A program made the translations under genes and the position numbers. The notes under the pieces were generated by a model that searched no databases, was not told the origin of the DNA, and worked only from the letters and a program-made list of their open reading frames with translations. From the NCBI GenBank assembly GCA_965370965.1, contig CBDUWQ010000140.1:1-10458 (forward strand): 10,458 bases of DNA, in the 5' to 3' direction. Source of the DNA: GH45 sp965370965. Its GTDB lineage: Bacteria > Bacteroidota > Bacteroidia > Bacteroidales > SZUA-534. This document shows, piece after piece, positions 6,789 through 10,458 of this stretch. Each line of letters starts with the position of its first letter. The stretch's first letter is position 1.

Positions 6789-8108
6789 ATGGATTGGGCA
6801 AAGCTTACTGCACCCAAACGATTTGGTAAAAAAAATGTTGTATTATTACCATCAGAATCAATGCGTTCTGAATTTCAACGCGATTACGACCGCATAATTT
6901 TCTCATCGCCATTTAGGAGGTTACAAAACAAAACGCAGGTGTTTCCCCTTCCGGGAAGTATTTTTGTACACAATAGGTTAACCCACAGCCTTGAGGTGGC
7001 AAGCGTTGGACGATCGTTGGGAAACAGAGTTGCTGCTTTATTAAAGAAAAAATATCCTAACACCCCTTTTTTATCAGAAATTGACACCATTGTAAGTGCC
7101 GCCGGCTTAGCTCACGATTTGGGGAACCCCCCCTTTGGCCATGCCGGCGAAAAAGCCATTTCAGACTTTTTTATAAACGGAAAAGGTAAGCAGTATAAAA
7201 ACAAAGTAACCCCATTAGAATGGACTGATTTAACCTGTTTTGAAGGTAATGCCAACGCTTTACGGCTGTTAACACACTCATTTAACGGAAGACGAAGCGG
7301 TGGTTTTGTTTTAACCCATGCAACCCTTGCCAGCCTTATTAAATACCCCTTTGGTTCAGAAAACAGAACAAAAAAAAATAAATACGGGTATTTTAAAACA
7401 GAGACAAACACCTTTAAATCAATTGCCGACGAAATAGGACTGCTAAAAATGCCTGACGCTAATTATTGCAGGCATCCGCTGGTTTATTTGGTTGAGGCTG
7501 CCGATGATATTTCATATCAAATAATGGATATTGAAGATGCACATAAATTGGGAATACTATCAACCAACGAAACTACTAACCTTTTAATGTCGTTTTTTCA
7601 CCCTGTTAATGATGCAAAATTCATAAATAAAAAAAATGATATAGTAAAACAAGTAACAGACAAAAATGAGCAGATTGCCTTTTTGCGCGCATCGGTTATT
7701 AACCATTTAGTTGGTCAGGTATCAAATATTTTTATTGAAAACGAAACAAAACTGTTATCAGGTGTTTTAAAAGGCGTACTGGTTGACTATTTACCTGAAA
7801 CATCAAAAAAGGCAATGAAAGAGTGTGCTGAAACAGCTTGGCAAAAAATTTATAACCACCATTCGGTTATCAAAATTGAAATTACCGGTTATAATGTTTT
7901 AAATACCCTTTTAAACAATTTTATTGCAGCACAATTTGATAGCAAAACAGAATATTCAAAAAAATTGCTTTCTTTGTTACCATTACAATATAAAGAAATC
8001 CATGTTAATGATTATTCAAAAATAAGGTCAATACTTGATTTTATATCGGGAATGACCGACTTGTATGCTTTGGATTTATATAAACTGATTAAAGGAATTG
8101 GTATTTAG
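6789..8108 (+). CDS. dgt: dGTPase-like HD-domain triphosphohydrolase
   Basis: This cytoplasmic enzyme should hydrolyse dGTP (possibly other dNTPs) to the nucleoside and inorganic triphosphate, controlling nucleotide pools. The metal-binding HD ligands are visible: H66 (RLTHSLEVA), H109-D110 (AHDLGNPPFGH, 108-118) and the aspartates of EAADDISYQIMDIED (236-250). The N-terminal RDYDRIIFSSPFRRLQNKTQVF (31-52) is the family's substrate-binding segment. FEGNANALRLL (151-161) follows, and a helical C-terminal half completes the fold. At 439 residues it is shorter than Escherichia coli Dgt (505) but similar to the many homologues annotated as dGTPase. The start at 6789 gives the usual MDW N-terminus. 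It lies 88 bases after lspA and 59 before the lipoprotein gene. The true substrate range within the dNTPase family is not readable from sequence. Confidence 0.93.
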   Translation: MDWAKLTAPKRFGKKNVVLLPSESMRSEFQRDYDRIIFSSPFRRLQNKTQVFPLPGSIFVHNRLTHSLEVASVGRSLGNRVAALLKKKYPNTPFLSEIDTIVSAAGLAHDLGNPPFGHAGEKAISDFFINGKGKQYKNKVTPLEWTDLTCFEGNANALRLLTHSFNGRRSGGFVLTHATLASLIKYPFGSENRTKKNKYGYFKTETNTFKSIADEIGLLKMPDANYCRHPLVYLVEAADDISYQIMDIEDAHKLGILSTNETTNLLMSFFHPVNDAKFINKKNDIVKQVTDKNEQIAFLRASVINHLVGQVSNIFIENETKLLSGVLKGVLVDYLPETSKKAMKECAETAWQKIYNHHSVIKIEITGYNVLNTLLNNFIAAQFDSKTEYSKKLLSLLPLQYKEIHVNDYSKIRSILDFISGMTDLYALDLYKLIKGIGI

Positions 8109-8167
8109 TGCTTGCAAGAAAACGTTAATTACAGGCATGCATTAAATAGAAATTTACTACTATTATT

Positions 8168-9556
8168 ATGACATTAAAAACAAAAACTACAAAAAGCAAG
8201 TTGTTATTTTCAATTATTGCTATTGCCCTATTGGCATCGTGCCAACAGCCTGTAAAAAATGTAACTGATAAAACCGGCAAAACTATTATTGCCGAAACGG
8301 TTTTATATAACCAAACAGGAATTTTAGACTCAACTATAAACTATTGCTGCTATTTGCCCAAAGCATATAATGGTATCGATAAATTACCGGTAATATTCTT
8401 TTTTGACCCACATGCCAATGGCAAAATACCGGTTAATAAATATGCCACGCTCTCAAATAAGTACGGATATATTTTTATTGCCGGCAACAACATAAAAAAT
8501 GGGCAACCGGCAAGTTTTACTCATAGTGTATTCAAAAAACTTATGTTAGAAACCAAGCACCGTTTTGTTGTTGACGAAAAACGCCTGTTTACTGCCGGAT
8601 TTTCTGGCGGTGCAAAACTTGCCACAATTTTTGCCCAGCAAATGCCTAAAATTATTGGTGTAATAGCCTGCGGGGGCAACTTACCTTTAGCCAATAATTT
8701 TAAACCCAATTACTATTATGCCGGAATTGTAGGCAATAAGGATTTTAATTATTTAGAAGCCCACCAAACCTTTTCTGCTTTTGACCAGCAAGGATTTGAT
8801 TACACATCGGTTATTTTTGATGGTGGTCATCAATGGCCTCCTTCTCAAAGTTTTGAAATGGGGTTGATAGGTCTTAATATTTATTCTATAAAATTAAAAA
8901 GGTTGCAAAAAAATGACAAATGGTTAGATGATATTTGGCAAAGGATGAATGATAGCATTTCTCTTTTTAATAAAAACAGTAACCCCATTAAAGAGAATTT
9001 TTATTTGAGCCAAACCATACGCTGGTTTTATGGTTTAAAAAATATTAAAGAGTTAAAAAAACAATCGTATAACGTTGAAAATAGCGAACTTTTTTATAAT
9101 TATGCTAAAAAACGCCAACTGCTTATCAGAAAAGAGGTGCAGCTTAGATCGGAATTTATACGCGCAATTGAATTTCGTAATTTAAATTGGTGGCATACAG
9201 AGATTAACAGTTTTAATGAATCAATAAAACAAAGTAACAAAGAGGTTATTTTAGTAACCAAACGTTTGTTAAACTACTTAAGTATGGTAAGTTTTATGCT
9301 TACTAAAACCGATTTAGACGACGGCAATTTAGACAATGCCGCCAAAAAGCTTAAAATTTACGAATTGGTTGATGCCGATAACCCCGATGTATATTTAATG
9401 TACGCCCGCTATTATATGCTTTTAAATGATGTTAAAGCAATGAAACAAAGCTTTAAAAAAGCCCAAAACCATGGCTTTAAAAATTACGGCACATATAAAA
9501 ATGATGCATCGTGGAAAACATTGTTTGAAAGAGAAGAAATTTTAAGTATGATGTAA
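8168..9556 (+). CDS. Lipoprotein with alpha/beta-hydrolase domain and helical C-terminus
   Basis: This 462-residue protein starts with a lipoprotein signal: basic N-terminus, hydrophobic stretch 12-23 and lipobox LLASC with C25 as the lipidation site. An alpha/beta-hydrolase domain (about 40-240) resembles the esterase/PHB-depolymerase/dienelactone-hydrolase group. KLPVIFFFDPHANG (72-85) would form the oxyanion region. GFSGGA places the nucleophile at S146, GNKD gives D192 and DGGHQWPP gives H221. Together these form a complete Ser-Asp-His triad, so activity is likely. Residues 250-462 are helical; 405-435 (NPDVYLMYARYYMLL and onward) resembles a TPR helix pair. After C25 there is no acidic cluster of the type known as a surface-export signal in some Bacteroidota, so it may face the periplasm. 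The substrate is unknown: an ester of lipid, glycan or polyester origin is possible. It may share transcription with the dGTPase gene. Confidence 0.85.
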   Translation: MTLKTKTTKSKLLFSIIAIALLASCQQPVKNVTDKTGKTIIAETVLYNQTGILDSTINYCCYLPKAYNGIDKLPVIFFFDPHANGKIPVNKYATLSNKYGYIFIAGNNIKNGQPASFTHSVFKKLMLETKHRFVVDEKRLFTAGFSGGAKLATIFAQQMPKIIGVIACGGNLPLANNFKPNYYYAGIVGNKDFNYLEAHQTFSAFDQQGFDYTSVIFDGGHQWPPSQSFEMGLIGLNIYSIKLKRLQKNDKWLDDIWQRMNDSISLFNKNSNPIKENFYLSQTIRWFYGLKNIKELKKQSYNVENSELFYNYAKKRQLLIRKEVQLRSEFIRAIEFRNLNWWHTEINSFNESIKQSNKEVILVTKRLLNYLSMVSFMLTKTDLDDGNLDNAAKKLKIYELVDADNPDVYLMYARYYMLLNDVKAMKQSFKKAQNHGFKNYGTYKNDASWKTLFEREEILSMM

Positions 9557-9642
9557 TTCATACATCTTTGGAAACTACCTTTTTCCGGTGGCTTCTTTGC
9601 GGATGTCAAAAACAGGCCCGCCTGAATGATTAGTCGGGCAGG
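9550..9642. repeat. Cluster of three short hairpins after the lipoprotein gene
   Basis: GATGTA/TACATC (9550-9555 with 9561-9566) overlaps the stop codon and is followed by TTT. GGAAA/TTTCC spans 9570-9586. A GC-rich hairpin pairs GCCTGA (9620-9625) with TCGGGC (9634-9639) around ATGATTAG and is extended by CC/GG beyond a mismatch. The GC-rich unit stands out from the AT-rich surroundings. The first may be a weak terminator for the lipoprotein gene. The block as a whole could be a dispersed intergenic repeat, which needs a genome to test. Confidence 0.4.
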
Positions 9643-9643
9643 G

Positions 9644-9855
9644 TTATTTGAATGACAAAGTCGTTTCAAATGTTTGTTTTAATAGTTCTTTGGTTTTAGT
9701 TTTATCAACGTTTCTTGGGCTTTTAAATTCATTGATAAAAGACCTGAATGTTCCATTATCCTTTTTCAATCATAATTAGTTGTCCATATTGGCTCTAACG
9801 ACTGATATAAAAAATAGTACGGAATTAATGACTTTTTCTGTATCAGTTTATTCAT
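9644..9855 (-). pseudogene. Frameshifted remnant of a small unidentified gene
   Basis: On the minus strand an ATG at 9853-9855 opens 29 codons (beginning MNKLIQKKSLIPYYFL, ending PIWTTNYD) to TGA at 9766-9768. The adjacent frame runs from there without a stop for 41 codons (KKDNGTFRSFINEF, then a lysine-rich stretch ending TTLSFK) to TAA at 9644-9646. One missing T in GATTG would join them into a single protein of about 70 residues reading NYDLKKDNG. Both halves have protein-like composition. I do not recognise the family; it may be the C-terminus of a longer gene. It lies downstream of hicB in the same orientation, beyond a terminator. Chance open frames cannot be ruled out. Confidence 0.4.
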
Positions 9856-9884
9856 AGTAAATTAATTTTGAATGCTAATCTAGC

Positions 9885-9906
9885 AAAAATTTCTCTATGA
9901 GAAATT
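9885..9906 (-). terminator. Minus-strand terminator after hicAB
   Basis: AATTTCTC (9888-9895) and GAGAAATT (9899-9906) form a perfect 8-bp stem with a 3-base loop. Read on the minus strand, the second arm runs into five consecutive T residues, as expected for an intrinsic terminator. It lies about 90 bases beyond the hicB stop, so it should end the hicAB transcript. The stem is AT-rich, so strength is uncertain. Confidence 0.5.
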
Positions 9907-9993
9907 AATTTGCGGTGAATCTTAGTACGAATGTAGTTTCAAGCTAAACACTACCCGTATTTTTTTTTTGTATTTTGTTACAGCCTGTGCTTT

Positions 9994-10392
9994 CTATCTT
10001 CTATATATTAAATTAATCTCAGATAATTCTTGTCCAATTTGATGAATTCCATATAAAATCTTTTCTGTCTGATTTTCTGATGGTTTTTTATGTCCCTGTA
10101 CATATTGTGACAATAAAGTTGGATTCATTCCAATTTTTTCAGCTAAGTATTTTGAGTTAATCACTTTATAATACTGAAAGAATTGCTGAAAATCCACATC
10201 GAATTGTAAATCAGCATGTGTTATTTCAATTTTTTCATCTTCACAATATAGACTTGCCGCTTCAAATGAATTCTCTATCAATTCGGGAATTGTCTTTGCT
10301 GTAGTAAATATTGGATAGTTTTCCGAAAAGCATGAAAATCCTGTTTCTGTTTTTTCTACAACTAGTCTTATTTTTTCTTTTAGCTTTTTCAT
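9994..10392 (-). CDS. hicB: HicB-family antitoxin with C-terminal helix-turn-helix
   Basis: This 132-residue protein is the antitoxin of a type II toxin-antitoxin pair. Residues 5-50 form the degraded RNase-H-like HicB domain: VVEKTETGFSCFSENYP (11-27), then TAKTIPELIENSFEA (31-45). This domain normally masks the HicA active site. Residues 80-117 form a Xre-like DNA-binding helix-turn-helix (KYLAEKIGMNPTLLSQYVQG, 81-100, then KKPSENQTEKI), so it probably represses its own operon. It starts 10 bases after the hicA stop, in the toxin-first order usual for hicAB. The promoter lies outside the window. The segment fits an accessory or stress module rather than the neighbouring core genes. Confidence 0.88.
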   Translation of the reverse strand: MKKLKEKIRLVVEKTETGFSCFSENYPIFTTAKTIPELIENSFEAASLYCEDEKIEITHADLQFDVDFQQFFQYYKVINSKYLAEKIGMNPTLLSQYVQGHKKPSENQTEKILYGIHQIGQELSEINLIYRR

Positions 10393-10402
10393 TTCGTTTT
10401 TT

Positions 10403-10458
10403 TTATTTAATTCCAGCGTCTTTTAGTATTTTCTTTTCTAATCCTTTACCTATTTCTT
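10403..10458 (-). CDS. hicA: HicA-family mRNA interferase toxin, C-terminal end (partial)
   Basis: The minus-strand frame entering from the right edge encodes EIGKGLEKKILKDAGIK and stops at TAA 10403-10405. The GKGxxxxILKxAGI ending is the typical C-terminus of HicA, a small dsRBD-like ribonuclease that cleaves mRNA. The catalytic histidine lies upstream and outside the window, so integrity cannot be judged. Its adjacency to hicB, 10 bases away, supports the assignment. Confidence 0.82.
   Translation of the reverse strand, partial: EIGKGLEKKILKDAGIK

Noticed and set aside
9484..9669. Minus-strand frame of 61 codons over the end of the lipoprotein gene
   Set aside because: It overlaps the real gene's C-terminus and passes through three hairpins; no domain or start context supports it.
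9755..9775. Programmed -1 frameshift at the AAAAAG run joining the two remnant frames
   Set aside because: On the minus strand the TGA of the first frame precedes the A-run, so a ribosome would stop before any slippery site. A mutation is the simpler reading.

Overview
The window looks like chromosomal DNA from a member of the Bacteroidota, most likely environmental. The evidence is AT-rich DNA, no clear Shine-Dalgarno sequences before the starts, a promoter matching the phylum's TTTG-N19-TAnnTTTG pattern, a eukaryote-like (type 2) IleRS, a DksA-family protein that has lost most of its zinc cysteines, and a LspA with the long insertions I associate with this phylum. I cannot name the genus.

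Layout. The left edge holds the last codons of a probable gene that overlaps, by ATGA, a WecA/MraY-type glycosyl-1-phosphate transferase (37-1131). A small VanZ-family membrane protein follows (1281-1631). A 336-bp gap then holds short repeats, a good promoter and a 30-bp imperfect hairpin with a 17-codon reading frame in its 5' arm and loop. Next is a housekeeping block, all on the + strand: ileS (1968-5399), a TraR/DksA-like regulator (5630-6016), lspA (6092-6700), a dGTPase-like HD hydrolase (6789-8108) and a lipoprotein with an alpha/beta-hydrolase domain (8168-9556). I recall ileS - traR/dksA - lspA as a recurrent order in this phylum. Terminator-like hairpins lie after ileS and after the dksA-like gene.

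Right of about 9557 the character changes: several hairpins, a frameshifted gene remnant on the - strand (9644-9855), a minus-strand terminator, then a HicB antitoxin (9994-10392) and the C-terminal end of its HicA toxin running off the right edge. This looks like an accessory segment abutting the housekeeping block.

How the genes work together. The core block covers translation (IleRS), a likely RNA polymerase regulator, lipoprotein maturation (LspA), nucleotide-pool control (dGTPase) and a lipoprotein that LspA itself would help process. The first two genes belong to the cell envelope: lipid-linked glycan initiation and a VanZ-like membrane protein. The most notable points are the GIHH active-site motif of IleRS (swapped relative to HIGH), the hairpin-plus-mini-ORF leader before ileS, and the decayed gene beside hicAB. 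I see no clearly new multi-gene system, CRISPR array, tRNA, rRNA or intact mobile element.
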